From assembly GCF_012927455.1 (NCBI RefSeq), contig NZ_JABBPE010000008.1, positions 434,001-498,000 on the forward strand: a DNA stretch of 64,000 bases, in the 5' to 3' direction. The notes beneath the pieces are model-generated. The model was given only the letters and a program-made list of their open reading frames with translations, was not told the DNA's origin and did no database searches. Below are positions 25,797 through 34,949 of the stretch, piece by piece. Both the position numbers and the translations under genes were made by a program. The stretch comes from Polaromonas sp. (GTDB lineage Bacteria; Pseudomonadota; Gammaproteobacteria; Burkholderiales; Burkholderiaceae_C). Positions within the stretch are counted from its first letter, which is position 1, and each line of letters begins with the position of its first letter.

Positions 25797-26045
25797 TATT
25801 TTGCCGCAAATTGATCCACAAGAGTGCGGCAAGGCGCACTTATTTGCTGGGTCAGCCCCGCCAGAATTACGGGTTTACCCGAAGTCTCCATCGGTATTTT
25901 TTTAACGCGAGTCACTGTTTCTTTAGTAATGTCGGACGTTGACAAAGCAGATCGGCCCTGATCCGAGCGCTAGAAATCGCCTCGCCGTAACTATTTGCTT
26001 CTGCACATAATGCGTCAGAGCCGCCATTACCGACGAAAGTACTTT

Positions 26046-26765
26046 ATGACTTGGTCCATCATCGCGCGCGATTCTTCCGGCGCGTTCGGTATCGCCATTG
26101 CCAGCAGATTTTTTGCAGTGGGCGCCTTGTGCCCGCATGCGCGCAGCGGGGTAGGCGCGCTTTCCACCCAGGCGCTGGTCAACCCGCTTTATGCCGCCCC
26201 GGCGTTGGCAGGTCTAGCAAAAGGCATCGATCCAGAGCGCATCATTAGCCAGCTGACCGCCGGCGACGAAGGTCGCGACCACCGGCAGATACACCTGATC
26301 GACGCCAGCGGGAAGGCCGCTGCCTATACCGGCGCCGCCTGTATTGACTGGTGTGGTCACACGCTAGGCAGCAGATTTTCGGTAGCCGGCAACATGCTGG
26401 CCGGGCCACAGGTACTTGCCGCCACGGCCGCCGCCTACGAAACGAATCCCGCCTTGCCGTTTGCGGAGCGCCTGATCGCTGCGCTGGTTGCCGGCGAGGC
26501 AGCTGGCGGCGACAAGCGTGGCAAGCAGGCCGCGGCGCTGCTGACCTACACCACGGAAGATTATTGCGCACTCGATTTGCGCGTTGACGACCACCCGGAG
26601 CCGATCGCGGAACTGCAGCGCCTCTACCAGAAAAGCCTGGAACGCTACCAGCCGTTTAGCGCCTGCCTGCCTTCGCGCAAGCACCCAGCGGGCATCACCG
26701 ACCGCGCGCTGATCGAAGCCGAGATCGAGCGCTTTCAAGCCCGGCAAGGCGGAGCGGGCACATGA
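26046..26765 (+). CDS. DUF1028 Ntn-hydrolase-like protein
   Basis: Protein of 239 residues of the DUF1028 family, which adopts an N-terminal-nucleophile hydrolase fold. It starts MTWSIIARDSSGAFGIAIAS, so removal of Met would expose Thr2 as a possible nucleophile, and continues with SGVGALSTQALVNPLYAAP and GRDHRQIHLIDASGKAAAYT, typical of the family. No enzymatic activity is firmly established. It overlaps the next gene as ATGA and heads a peptide-type ABC importer operon, which suggests that it processes an imported peptide or amide-containing compound. Confidence 0.85.
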   Translation: MTWSIIARDSSGAFGIAIASRFFAVGALCPHARSGVGALSTQALVNPLYAAPALAGLAKGIDPERIISQLTAGDEGRDHRQIHLIDASGKAAAYTGAACIDWCGHTLGSRFSVAGNMLAGPQVLAATAAAYETNPALPFAERLIAALVAGEAAGGDKRGKQAAALLTYTTEDYCALDLRVDDHPEPIAELQRLYQKSLERYQPFSACLPSRKHPAGITDRALIEAEIERFQARQGGAGT

Positions 26766-27757
26766 GCGCGCTGCTGGAAGTCAGCGGTTTGCGCACCAGC
26801 TTCAAACTTGAAGGCGGCGGCGAATTTGCCGCGGTGAATGGCATCAGCTTTTCGGTCGAAGCTGGCCGCACGTTGGGCATCGTCGGTGAATCGGGCTGCG
26901 GCAAAAGCGTGACGGCGCTGTCCATCATGGGCTTGCTGCCCAAAGGCCAGGGCCGCATCGCCGCCGGCGCCATCCGCTTCGAGGGCCGCGACCTTGCGAC
27001 GCTGGCACCGGACGCGATGCGCGCACTGCGCGGCAACCGCATGGCGATGATCTTTCAGGAGCCCATGACTTCGCTCAATCCGGCCTTCACCATTGGCGAC
27101 CAGCTGATAGAGGCGATTCGCTGCCACCGCGACCTCGGCCAGGCGGGCGCCAGAACGCACGCGATCGAGATGCTGCGACGGGTGCGCATTCCCTCGCCCG
27201 AACAGCGCATCGACGAGTATCCGCACAAGTTGTCGGGCGGCATGCGGCAGCGCGTGATGATCGCGATGGCGCTGTCGTGCGAACCAAAACTGCTGATCGC
27301 CGACGAACCGACCACCGCGCTCGACGTCACGATCCAGGCTCAGGTGCTTGACCTGATGCGCACACTGCGCGAAGAAACCGGAACCGCCATCATCCTGATC
27401 ACGCATGACCTCGGGGTGATCGCCGAGCTAGCCGACGAAGTCGTCGTCATGTACTCAGGCCGCATCGTCGAGCGGGCCAGCGTCGCGCGCCTGTTTGCCC
27501 AGCCGCAGCATCCTTACACGATTGGCTTGCTCGGATCGATACCGAAGCTGCACCTGCAACAAGACAGGCTCCATGCCATCGAGGGGCAGGTGCTGCCGCC
27601 GATGGCCGAGGTGTCCGGCTGCCGCTTCGCGCCTCGCTGTCCGTTTGCGCTTGACCAATGCCGCCAGGCGCCGCCACCGCTGACTGACATGGGCGACGGC
27701 CACGAAGCCGCTTGCTGGCGCGCGCCGCTGGAAGCCGGCATGGAGCAGACCGCATGA
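26762..27757 (+). CDS. Peptide/nickel ABC transporter ATP-binding protein, DppD/OppD-like
   Basis: ATPase subunit of 331 residues for a peptide-type importer. Walker A is [12 protein letters not shown], signature [15 protein letters not shown], Walker [17 protein letters not shown] and the H-loop [13 protein letters not shown]. The C-terminal oligopeptide-transporter extension is present (about 255-325), including the Cys-rich [16 protein letters not shown], the region that can hold an iron-sulfur cluster in this family. It overlaps both neighbours by four bases, so DUF1028, DppD-like and DppF-like are translationally coupled. Confidence 0.92.
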   Translation: MSALLEVSGLRTSFKLEGGGEFAAVNGISFSVEAGRTLGIVGESGCGKSVTALSIMGLLPKGQGRIAAGAIRFEGRDLATLAPDAMRALRGNRMAMIFQEPMTSLNPAFTIGDQLIEAIRCHRDLGQAGARTHAIEMLRRVRIPSPEQRIDEYPHKLSGGMRQRVMIAMALSCEPKLLIADEPTTALDVTIQAQVLDLMRTLREETGTAIILITHDLGVIAELADEVVVMYSGRIVERASVARLFAQPQHPYTIGLLGSIPKLHLQQDRLHAIEGQVLPPMAEVSGCRFAPRCPFALDQCRQAPPPLTDMGDGHEAACWRAPLEAGMEQTA

Positions 27758-28818
27758 GCGCGCTGCTGCGGGTTGAAAACCTGGTCAAGCACTTCCCAAT
27801 CCATCAGCACCTGTTCGGCCGCCAGACCGCGGTAGTGCACGCGGTCGATGGCCTGAGTTTCGAAGTCGGCGCCGGCGAAACCATGGCGCTGGTGGGCGAG
27901 TCCGGCTGCGGCAAATCCACGGTCGGGCGGCTGGTCTTGCGTTTGCTTGACGCCACGGCAGGCAAGGTCTGGTTTGATGGCGAAGATTTGATGGCGCTGG
28001 CGCCCGAACGCATGCGCGCCAAACGGCGCGAGCTGCAAATGATTTTTCAGGACCCGTATTCCTCGCTCAACCCGCGCATGACGGTGCAGCAGACGCTGGT
28101 CGAGCCGCTGGCGCTGCATGGCCTGGCGCGCGGGCGGCAGCGCGAGCGGGCCGCCGAGCTGCTCGACCTGGTGGGCCTTGCGCCGCAGTATTTACAGCGT
28201 TATCCGCATGAATTTTCGGGCGGCCAGCGCCAGCGCATCGGCATCGCCAGGGCGCTGGCGGTAGAGCCCCGATTGATCGTCTGCGACGAGCCGGTGTCGG
28301 CGCTGGATGTATCGATACAGGCGCAGGTGGTCAACCTGCTGCAAGACTTGCAGCGACGCCTGGGCCTGGCCTATGTCTTCATTGCGCACGACCTGGCCGT
28401 CGTTAAACATATCGCTTCGCATGTCGCGGTAATGTATTTGGGCCAGATCGTCGAGTACGCGGACAAGCGCAGTCTGTTTGCCCAGCCCAGGCATCCTTAC
28501 ACACAGGCCCTGTTGTCGGCGATACCGATTCCGGAACCGGGCATCCAGCGCGAGCGCGCCCTGCTGCAGGGCGATGTTCCCAACCCCATCAATCCGCCCT
28601 CGGGCTGCCGCTTCAGGACGCGCTGCCCACATGCGCGCGAGCGGTGCGCGCAGGAGGTTCCATCCTTGCGGACGCTGCAAGGGCATGGGGTGGCCTGTCA
28701 TTTCTGGGAAGACATCGTGGCGCCCCCAGTGATCGCCGCGCCGGCAGTGATGAATGAGCGGCTGCGGCGTTTGCAGGAGGCGTTTCGTCCGCACGGTGCT
28801 GGAGCGGGTTTTCAGTAG
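27754..28818 (+). CDS. Peptide/nickel ABC transporter ATP-binding protein, DppF/OppF-like
   Basis: Second ATPase subunit, 354 residues, pairing with the DppD-like protein. Motifs: Walker [13 protein letters not shown], signature [15 protein letters not shown], Walker [18 protein letters not shown]-loop [11 protein letters not shown]. The C-terminal extension has [17 protein letters not shown] longer open frame from 27712 is available, but the ATG at 27754 overlaps the preceding stop as ATGA and starts at the conserved N-terminus [15 protein letters not shown]. Confidence 0.92.
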   Translation: MSALLRVENLVKHFPIHQHLFGRQTAVVHAVDGLSFEVGAGETMALVGESGCGKSTVGRLVLRLLDATAGKVWFDGEDLMALAPERMRAKRRELQMIFQDPYSSLNPRMTVQQTLVEPLALHGLARGRQRERAAELLDLVGLAPQYLQRYPHEFSGGQRQRIGIARALAVEPRLIVCDEPVSALDVSIQAQVVNLLQDLQRRLGLAYVFIAHDLAVVKHIASHVAVMYLGQIVEYADKRSLFAQPRHPYTQALLSAIPIPEPGIQRERALLQGDVPNPINPPSGCRFRTRCPHARERCAQEVPSLRTLQGHGVACHFWEDIVAPPVIAAPAVMNERLRRLQEAFRPHGAGAGFQ

Positions 28819-28916
28819 CATGATCGGATTTGGCAAGCCAGACCGGCGCCTTGCGGCAACTCTCAGTGACGTGAAAAGCAATTTAATCAACGGCTAACCG
28901 AAAAAGGAGACACACG

Positions 28917-30416
28917 ATGAACAAGAAGTTTGTGCTGGCACTCACCCTGGCGATCACCACTTGCGTGGCGAATTCCCAGACCCTGCGCATCGGCTTGGCC
29001 GAAGACCCGGACATACTGGACCCCAGCCTGGCGCGCAGCTTCGTCGGCCGCATCGTCTTTGCCTCGCTCTGCGACAAGCTTGTCGACATCGATGAAAAAC
29101 TCAACATCGTGCCGCAACTGGCCACGTCGTGGCAATGGTCGGCCGACAACAAGGCGCTGACCATGAAGCTGCGCCCCGGTGTCACTTTCCATGACGGCGA
29201 AAAATTCGACGCCGCCGCCGTCAAGTTCAACATTGACCGCCACAAGAGCCAGCCCGGTTCCAACCGGCGCGGCGAACTATCGCCCGTCACCACGGTCGAC
29301 GTCATCGACGATCTGACGGCCAAAATCAACCTCAGCGCCCCCTTCTCGCCGCTGCTTTCCGTGCTGGCCGACCGCGCCGGCATGATGGTCTCGCCCAAAG
29401 CGGCGCAGGCCAACACCACTAACTTTGGCGCCAAGCCAATCTGTTCGGGCCCGTTTCGCTTTGTCGAGCGCATTGCGCAAGACCGCATCGTGCTGGAGCG
29501 CTTTCCCAACTACTGGAACAAGGCCGAGATCCATTTTGACAAGGTGACCTTCCAGCCCATCGTCGATGCCACGGTGAGGCTGGCCAACCTGCGCTCTGGC
29601 CAGCTGGACTTCATCGAACGGGTCGCCCCGTCTGACATGGCATCCATCAAGGCCGATAAAAAACTGGCGATCTCCCGTATTACCGAGCTGGGCTACCAGG
29701 GCATCACCATCAACACCGGCAAAAGCGATTTTGCCCAGAAGAATCCGTTGGGCCGCGATCCCCGGGTACGCGAAGCCTTCGAGCTGTCGCTGGACCGCGC
29801 CGGCATCGTTCAGGTGGCGATGGATGGCGAAGCCCAGGCGGGCAACCAGTGGGTGTCACCGGGCAACAGTTTTTACGCGAAGAACGTGCCCCTCCCGAAA
29901 CGCGACATTGCGCGCGCCAAGGCGCTCTTGAAAGAAGCCGGCGTCCCCAATCCAAGCTTCACGCTGATGACGCCCACGACGTCTGACGGACAGCGCGTTG
30001 CACAGGTGGTGCAGGCCATGGCCAAAGAGGCCGGCTTTGACGTGAAGATCCAGTCTACCGAGTTCGCCACCACGCTCAACCTGGCCGACAAGGGCCAATA
30101 CGATGCTTTCGTGCTGGCGTGGAGCGGGCGCGCCGATCCGGACGGAAACCTCTATAGCTTTTATGGCTGCAAGCAGCCGCTGAACTACAGTGGCGTCTGC
30201 AAGCCACAGTGGGACGAACTGCTGGACCGCTCGCGCAGCACCCTCGATGCTGCAGGCCGCATCAAGGTGTTCGAGACACTGGCGGCAGAAACGGCCAAAG
30301 AACGTCCCATCGTTTATCTCTACCACCGCAACTGGCTGTGGGCTTACAACAAAAAACTGACCGGCATGCGCACCATCCCCGACGGATTGGTGCGGGTGCA
30401 GGGATTGAAGATGTAA
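28917..30416 (+). CDS. Peptide-type ABC transporter substrate-binding protein (SBP family 5)
   Basis: Periplasmic binding protein of 499 residues with an N-terminal signal peptide (MNKKFVLALTLAITTCVANS). Family-5 features include EDPDILDPSLARSFVGRIVF, the cluster signature LRPGVTFHDGEKFDAAAVKFN and, later, YDAFVLAWSGRADPDGNLYS. It resembles DppA/OppA relatives that bind dipeptides, glutathione or other small ligands; the ligand is not readable. A strong GGAGAC lies before the ATG, and the 98-base gap to the DppF-like gene allows extra binding-protein expression. Confidence 0.9.
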   Translation: MNKKFVLALTLAITTCVANSQTLRIGLAEDPDILDPSLARSFVGRIVFASLCDKLVDIDEKLNIVPQLATSWQWSADNKALTMKLRPGVTFHDGEKFDAAAVKFNIDRHKSQPGSNRRGELSPVTTVDVIDDLTAKINLSAPFSPLLSVLADRAGMMVSPKAAQANTTNFGAKPICSGPFRFVERIAQDRIVLERFPNYWNKAEIHFDKVTFQPIVDATVRLANLRSGQLDFIERVAPSDMASIKADKKLAISRITELGYQGITINTGKSDFAQKNPLGRDPRVREAFELSLDRAGIVQVAMDGEAQAGNQWVSPGNSFYAKNVPLPKRDIARAKALLKEAGVPNPSFTLMTPTTSDGQRVAQVVQAMAKEAGFDVKIQSTEFATTLNLADKGQYDAFVLAWSGRADPDGNLYSFYGCKQPLNYSGVCKPQWDELLDRSRSTLDAAGRIKVFETLAAETAKERPIVYLYHRNWLWAYNKKLTGMRTIPDGLVRVQGLKM

Positions 30417-30446
30417 CGCGCGCCTCGCTAATCCGCAACCGCCCCC

Positions 30447-31394
30447 ATGCTCAACTACCTGCTCAAGCGGCTGGCCGCCATCGTGCCGACGGTTTTCTTC
30501 GTCACGATCATCATCTTTGGCTTGCAGCAGTTGCTGCCCGGCGATCCGGCCGTGATCCTGGCCGGTGAAAACCAGGATCCGGACGTCATTGCCTATCTGC
30601 AAAAGAAAATGCATCTCGACAAAGCGCTGCCCGTGCGCTACGCCTACTGGGTGGCCGGTGTATTCCAGGGCGACCTGGGCGAGTCGCTGCGCATCCAGCA
30701 GCCGGTGCTCGATTTGCTCAAGGAGAAACTGCCGGTCACGCTAGAGCTTGCTGCCCTGGCGATGCTGATTGCGCTGGTCATCGGCATTCCGGCCGGCATC
30801 GTCTCGGCGGTCGGCAAGGACACGGTGTGGGACTATGCGGCCAACGTGATTGCCTTGTGGGGCTTGTCCACGCCGAACTTCTGGCTGGGCATACTGATGA
30901 TTCTGTTGTTTTCCGTATCGCTTGGCTGGCTGCCGGCCTCCGGCTATGTCAGCCCGTTCGAAGACCTGAAAGCCAATCTGGCGGCGATGATCATGCCGGC
31001 CTTTGTGCTTGGCAACGCAATTGCGGCGGTGCTGATGCGGCACACCCGCAGCGCCATGCTGCAGGTGCTCAATGCCGACTATGTTCGCACCGCCCGTGCC
31101 AAGGGCCTGGACGAGCGCACCGTGGTGCTCAAGCATGCACTGCGCAATGCGCTCACGCCGATCATCACGCTGGGCGCGCTCGAATTCGGGACGCTGCTTT
31201 CAGGAGCCGTGCTGACCGAACAGGTGTTCTCGATTCCCGGCTTCGGCAAGCTAATCGTCGACGCGGTCTTCAATCGCGATTACGCCGTCGTGCAGGGTGT
31301 GGTGCTGTTCACTTCGAGTGTCTATATTGTGCTGAACCTGCTGGCCGATCTGGCCTATTTTCTCGTCAATCCCCGTCTGCGAGATAGCGCATGA
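30447..31394 (+). CDS. Peptide/nickel ABC transporter permease, DppB-like
   Basis: Inner-membrane permease of 315 residues with six predicted helices; the first is LAAIVPTVFFVTIIIFGLQQ. The large periplasmic loop after helix 1 contains PGDPAVILAGENQDPDVIAY, as in DppB/GsiC. The cytoplasmic EAA loop is YVRTARAKGLDERTVVLKHA, which contacts the ATPases. It lies 30 bases after the binding-protein gene and overlaps the next permease by four bases. Confidence 0.92.
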   Translation: MLNYLLKRLAAIVPTVFFVTIIIFGLQQLLPGDPAVILAGENQDPDVIAYLQKKMHLDKALPVRYAYWVAGVFQGDLGESLRIQQPVLDLLKEKLPVTLELAALAMLIALVIGIPAGIVSAVGKDTVWDYAANVIALWGLSTPNFWLGILMILLFSVSLGWLPASGYVSPFEDLKANLAAMIMPAFVLGNAIAAVLMRHTRSAMLQVLNADYVRTARAKGLDERTVVLKHALRNALTPIITLGALEFGTLLSGAVLTEQVFSIPGFGKLIVDAVFNRDYAVVQGVVLFTSSVYIVLNLLADLAYFLVNPRLRDSA

Positions 31395-32263
31395 GCGCCG
31401 TGTTTGCGCAGGGCATGCCGCGCGAAGCCACCCCGTCCCGGCGCGCCTTGCGCCGGCTGCTGCGGCGCCGCGGCGCGATGCTGGGTGGGGTAATCGTGCT
31501 GTTTTTCGTCGTGCTGGCGCTGTTCGCCCCGAGCATCGCCCCCTATGACCCTATCGCCACCAGTTGGAGCGCGGTGCGCAAGGCGCCCAGCATGCAGTAC
31601 CTGTTCGGCACCGACGAGATAGGCCGCGACGTGCTGTCGCGCGTTGTGTGGGGCGCGCGCGCCTCACTGATGGCAGGCCTGGTCTCGGTGTGTATCTCGA
31701 TGGCGCTGGGCGTACCGATCGGCCTGCTGGCGGCCTATGTCGGCGGCTGGACCGACAGCCTGATTTCGCGCTTTACCGACGCGATGCTGGCCGTCCCCTT
31801 CCTGATTCTGGCGATCGCACTGGCCGCCTTTCTCGGGCCCAGCCTGAGCAATGCCATGATCGCCATCGGCGTGTCAGCAACGCCCATCTTCATCCGGCTG
31901 ACGCGGGCCCAGGTGCTGGCAGTCAAGGTCGAGGATTTTGTCGAGGCCGCGCGGGCGGTCGGCAACCCGCACTGGCGCATCGCCCTGCGCCATATCCTGC
32001 CCAATGTGCTGCCGCCGCTGATCGTGCAGGCCACGCTGGCGATCGCCGCCGCCATCATCGCCGAGGCCAGCCTGTCCTTCCTCGGGCTGGGCCAGCAGCC
32101 GCCGGCGCCCAGCTGGGGCAGCATGCTGAACACCGCCAAAAATTATGTCGACAATTCACCCTGGATGGCAGTCTGGCCTGGCCTGTCGATCTTCCTGCTG
32201 GTGCTGTCTTTCAACCTGCTGGGCGACGGCTTGCGCGATGCGCTGGACCCCAAACACAAATAG
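31391..32263 (+). CDS. Peptide/nickel ABC transporter permease, DppC-like
   Basis: Second permease of 290 residues, the partner of the DppB-like protein. An N-terminal OppC-type segment with one helix (LGGVIVLFFVVLALFAPSIA) precedes the conserved YLFGTDEIGRDVLSRVVWGA and the five-helix transport domain with the EAA loop VEAARAVGNPHWRIALRHIL. It is the last gene of the importer operon and faces the FAH-family gene across a hairpin. Confidence 0.92.
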   Translation: MSAVFAQGMPREATPSRRALRRLLRRRGAMLGGVIVLFFVVLALFAPSIAPYDPIATSWSAVRKAPSMQYLFGTDEIGRDVLSRVVWGARASLMAGLVSVCISMALGVPIGLLAAYVGGWTDSLISRFTDAMLAVPFLILAIALAAFLGPSLSNAMIAIGVSATPIFIRLTRAQVLAVKVEDFVEAARAVGNPHWRIALRHILPNVLPPLIVQATLAIAAAIIAEASLSFLGLGQQPPAPSWGSMLNTAKNYVDNSPWMAVWPGLSIFLLVLSFNLLGDGLRDALDPKHK

Positions 32264-32276
32264 TTCGCGGGGGCAC

Positions 32277-32301
32277 TGCTGACGCCGCTGCGGCGCCAGC
32301 A
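32277..32301. terminator. Probable bidirectional terminator hairpin
   Basis: TGCTG-a-CGCCG-ctg-CGGCG-c-CAGCA forms two five-base stem segments separated by one mismatch around a three-base loop. It sits between the convergent dppC-like and FAH-family genes. It lacks a U-tract on either side, so it may rely on Rho or other factors. Confidence 0.5.
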
Positions 32302-32319
32302 CCAAGCAGCCCTAACGCA

Positions 32320-33168
32320 TCAACGTTTGAACGGCACGACCAGCTGGCGCTGCTCGCCCAGTCCTTCAATGCCCAGCGCCATCTGGTCGCCCTTTTTCAA
32401 GAACAGCGGCGGCTTCATGCCCAGGCCCACGCCGGGTGGCGTACCGGTGGTGATCACGTCGCCTGGTTCCAGCGTCATGAACTGACTGACATAGCTGACA
32501 ATTTTGGCTACGCTGAAGATCATGGTTTTGGTGTTGCCGGTCTGCATACGCTTGCCATTCACATCCAGCCACATGCCAAGCTTCTGCGGATTTGGCACTT
32601 CATCGCGCGTGACCAGCCAGGGCCCCAAAGGGCCAAAGGTATCGCAGCCCTTGCCCTTGTCCCAGGTGCCACCGCGCTCGATCTGGAACTCGCGTTCGCT
32701 GACATCGTTGATGGTGCAGTAACCCGCGACGTGGTTAAGCGCATCTTTTTGCGACACATGACGTGCCTGCGTGCCGATCACCACACCCAGCTCTACCTCC
32801 CAGTCGGTCTTGACGGAGCCCTTGGGCAGCATGACCGCATCGTTGGGACCCTGGATGCAACTGGTCGCCTTCATGAACACAACCGGTTCCGCCGGAATCG
32901 GCAGGCCGGCCTCGGCCGCATGGTCAGCGTAGTTCAGGCCAATGGCGATGAACTTGGGCGTGCCGGTGAGCGGGCTGCCCAGACGCGGCGAGCCTCTGAC
33001 CAGCGGCAGCTTGTCGGTTTTGAGTTTGCGCAGCTTGGCGAGCGCCGCATCGCCGAGTTGCCCGGGTCCGATGTCGGGAATGACGGCACTCAGATCACGC
33101 AGCTTGCCGTCAGCGTCAATCAGGCCTGGTTTTTCTTTGCCGGGGTTACCGTAGCGCACAAGTTTCAT
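32320..33168 (-). CDS. Fumarylacetoacetate hydrolase family protein
   Basis: FAH-fold hydrolase of 282 residues that cleaves carbon-carbon bonds in diketo acids. Metal ligands are in place: Glu124 and Glu126 in DWEVELGVVIG and Asp155 in INDVSEREFQ. The remaining conserved stretch FIAIGLNYADHAAEAGLPIP leads into the domain. It resembles the ureidoglycolate-lyase / 2,4-diketo-3-deoxy-L-fuconate hydrolase group. With two SDRs, a UxaA-type dehydratase and a TRAP importer nearby, the sugar-acid role (release of pyruvate plus lactate or glycolate) is the best fit. It is read in the same direction as the SDR pair, after a gap of about 170 bases holding a long palindrome. Confidence 0.85.
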   Translation of the reverse strand: MKLVRYGNPGKEKPGLIDADGKLRDLSAVIPDIGPGQLGDAALAKLRKLKTDKLPLVRGSPRLGSPLTGTPKFIAIGLNYADHAAEAGLPIPAEPVVFMKATSCIQGPNDAVMLPKGSVKTDWEVELGVVIGTQARHVSQKDALNHVAGYCTINDVSEREFQIERGGTWDKGKGCDTFGPLGPWLVTRDEVPNPQKLGMWLDVNGKRMQTGNTKTMIFSVAKIVSYVSQFMTLEPGDVITTGTPPGVGLGMKPPLFLKKGDQMALGIEGLGEQRQLVVPFKR

Positions 33169-33237
33169 GGGGCTTCCTTTTTTTGCTCTTAACAGGGAAA
33201 TTATTACAACAGAGGATGACGATTCATCAAGCGTGTC

Positions 33238-33340
33238 ATTCCATTTCTAAATCAAGCGTGGACGCGAAGGCGAAGCGACGACAGTACAAACGTACGACTC
33301 GCGGAGCCGACAAAGTGCACGATTGATTTAGATATGGAAT
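33238..33340. repeat. Long near-perfect intergenic inverted repeat
   Basis: A 23-base arm beginning ATTCCATTTCTAAATCAAGC (33238-33260) pairs with 33318-33340 with only two mismatches, and a central GTAC-AAAC-GTAC stem (33284-33295) lies at the tip. The right arm runs into the stop codon of the SDR gene (33340-33342). It could be a hairpin terminator-like or processing element, or a palindromic mobile repeat. Confidence 0.75.
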
Positions 33341-34095
33341 CAATAGGTGGCGCGGCCGCCGGAGAGATCAAACACCGCGCCTGTGGAGAACGAGCAGTCT
33401 TCAGTACACAGCCAGGCCACCATTGCCGCCACCTCTTCGGGCTCGCCGAAGCGGCCCATGGGAATTTTCGCCAGCATGAAGGCAATATGCTCAGGCGTCA
33501 TCTGCTCGAAAATCGCCGTTTTCACCGCCGCAGGTGTTACGCAGTTGACGCGAATGCCAGTGTCGGCCAACTCCTTGCCCAGCGATTTGGTCAGCGCAAT
33601 CACCGCCGCCTTGCTGGCGCTGTAGGCGCTGGCGTTCGGGTTGCCCTCTTTGCCGGCCACCGAGGCGATGTTGACGATGCGCCCATAGTTGCGCTGGCGC
33701 ATCAGCGGCACCACTTCGCGGCAGCAATAAAACAGGCCATTGAGATTGACCTGCATGACCTGCAGCCAGTCGGCCGGCGGGTAGTCCCAAAGCTTCACGT
33801 TCGGACCGGTGACGCCGGCGCAGTTGACCAGCACGTCGATAAAGCGGTGCCGCGCCACAGTTTCCCGCAGCGCCTGCACCACGCTGGCATGCTCGCTAAC
33901 ATCGACCATCACTTGGTGCACTTGCCCACCTTGCGGGCCGAGCTGCTGCTGCGCCGCCGCCATGGCCGCGGCATCGCGGTCCCACCAGGTGACGCTGGCA
34001 CCCGACGCCAGCAAACGCTGCGTGATGGCAAAGCCCAAACCGGCCGCGCCGCCGGTGATGACCGCGTGCCGGCCCTTTAGATCAAGCTGGTTCAT
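33340..34095 (-). CDS. SDR-family NAD(P)-dependent oxidoreductase (sugar-acid locus, SDR 1)
   Basis: Classical short-chain dehydrogenase of 251 residues: TGGAAGLGFAITQRLL (cofactor), NCAG in LVNCAGVTGPN, catalytic Ser in IVNIASVAGKEG, Tyr-Lys in AYSASKAAVIALTK, and PMGRFGEPEEVAAMVAWL near the end. It resembles 3-oxoacyl-ACP-reductase-like enzymes used for sugar or sugar-acid oxidation. Its start overlaps the stop of the second SDR gene by four bases, so the two are coupled. It could be the aldose dehydrogenase or a dehydrogenase for the 2-keto-3-deoxy acid. Confidence 0.87.
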   Translation of the reverse strand: MNQLDLKGRHAVITGGAAGLGFAITQRLLASGASVTWWDRDAAAMAAAQQQLGPQGGQVHQVMVDVSEHASVVQALRETVARHRFIDVLVNCAGVTGPNVKLWDYPPADWLQVMQVNLNGLFYCCREVVPLMRQRNYGRIVNIASVAGKEGNPNASAYSASKAAVIALTKSLGKELADTGIRVNCVTPAAVKTAIFEQMTPEHIAFMLAKIPMGRFGEPEEVAAMVAWLCTEDCSFSTGAVFDLSGGRATY

Positions 34096-34826
34096 AGCGT
34101 CATGCCGCCGTCAATGTTGTAGGCCTGCCCGGTCACAAAGGCGGACTCGTCGCTGGCCAGAAACACCACTAGCGGCGCGATCTCTTGGGCCTGCGCCAGC
34201 CGACCCATGGGCTGGCGCGCAATGAAGTTTTTTCTCGCCTCCACCGGGTCAGCATGGGCTTTGATGCGCTCCTGCAGCGAAGGCGTATCCACGGTGCCGG
34301 GGCAGATGGCATTGCAGCGAATCCCCTGCGCTATGAAGTCTGCCGCAATGCTTTTGGTAAGCCCGAGCACCGCGGCTTTGGTCGTGCCATAGACAAAGCG
34401 GTTGGGCAAGCCCTTGATGCTGCCGCAGACGCTCGCCATGTTGATGATGCTGCCGCCCTTTTGCGCCAGCATGGCAGGCAGAACGGCCTGGATCATCCAG
34501 AACTGGGCGCGCACATTGAGGTTGAAGGCAAACTGCAGCTCGGCATCGGTAGCGTCAAGCGCCGTACCCCCGTGAACCACGCCCGCACAGTTAAACAGTA
34601 CATCCATCGCAGGCAATGCGGCCACCAGCTTTTCAATGGCGACCTTGTCCAGCACGTCCAGCGGCAGCGCCGTGATGTTGGCCACACCCCGGTAACTCTC
34701 AAGCAGTTCGGCATTCACGTCGGTCGCCCACACCTGGGCACCTTGCGCGGCCAGTGCCAGGGCGCTGGCGCGCCCTATGCCCTGCCCTGCGGCAGTGACC
34801 AGCACGTTTTTTCCTTCAAGTCTCAT
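34092..34826 (-). CDS. SDR-family oxidoreductase, 2-keto-3-deoxy-L-fuconate dehydrogenase-like (SDR 2)
   Basis: Short-chain dehydrogenase of 244 residues with TAAGQGIGRASALALAAQG, LFNCAGVVHGG, INMASVCGSIKGLPNRF, the catalytic YGTTKAAVLGLTKS and CPGTVDTPSLQERIKA. The last segment and overall pattern match DHRS6/KDF-dehydrogenase-type enzymes that oxidise 2-keto-3-deoxy sugar acids (or 3-hydroxybutyrate). The FAH-family gene downstream would use the resulting 2,4-diketo acid. It starts divergently from the GntR regulator gene, with a candidate operator in the 123-base gap. Confidence 0.87.
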   Translation of the reverse strand: MRLEGKNVLVTAAGQGIGRASALALAAQGAQVWATDVNAELLESYRGVANITALPLDVLDKVAIEKLVAALPAMDVLFNCAGVVHGGTALDATDAELQFAFNLNVRAQFWMIQAVLPAMLAQKGGSIINMASVCGSIKGLPNRFVYGTTKAAVLGLTKSIAADFIAQGIRCNAICPGTVDTPSLQERIKAHADPVEARKNFIARQPMGRLAQAQEIAPLVVFLASDESAFVTGQAYNIDGGMTL

Positions 34827-34881
34827 GAATGCTCCTACAGGGTTTTGCCCGATGTTGCCCTAACGCTTTCATGGGATTATT

Positions 34882-34906
34882 AATTGGCCTGACCACTTGT
34901 CCAATT
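34882..34906. promoter_or_regulatory. Candidate GntR/FCD operator in divergent promoter region
   Basis: AATTGG (34882-34887) faces CCAATT (34901-34906) over 13 bases, and the left half continues as TTGGCCTGACCA, close to the TTGGT-N3-ACCAA pattern of FadR-subfamily GntR regulators. It lies between the SDR start and the regulator start, where it could control both directions. Confidence 0.45.
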
Positions 34907-34949
34907 CTGACTAACCCTTAAAGCCTGCAAAACCTTCCTGCACCCCTCG

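Noticed and set aside
31564..33192. Plus-strand open frame of 542 codons
   Set aside because: Out-of-frame shadow of the DppC-like permease continuing antisense to the FAH-family gene; no domain features.
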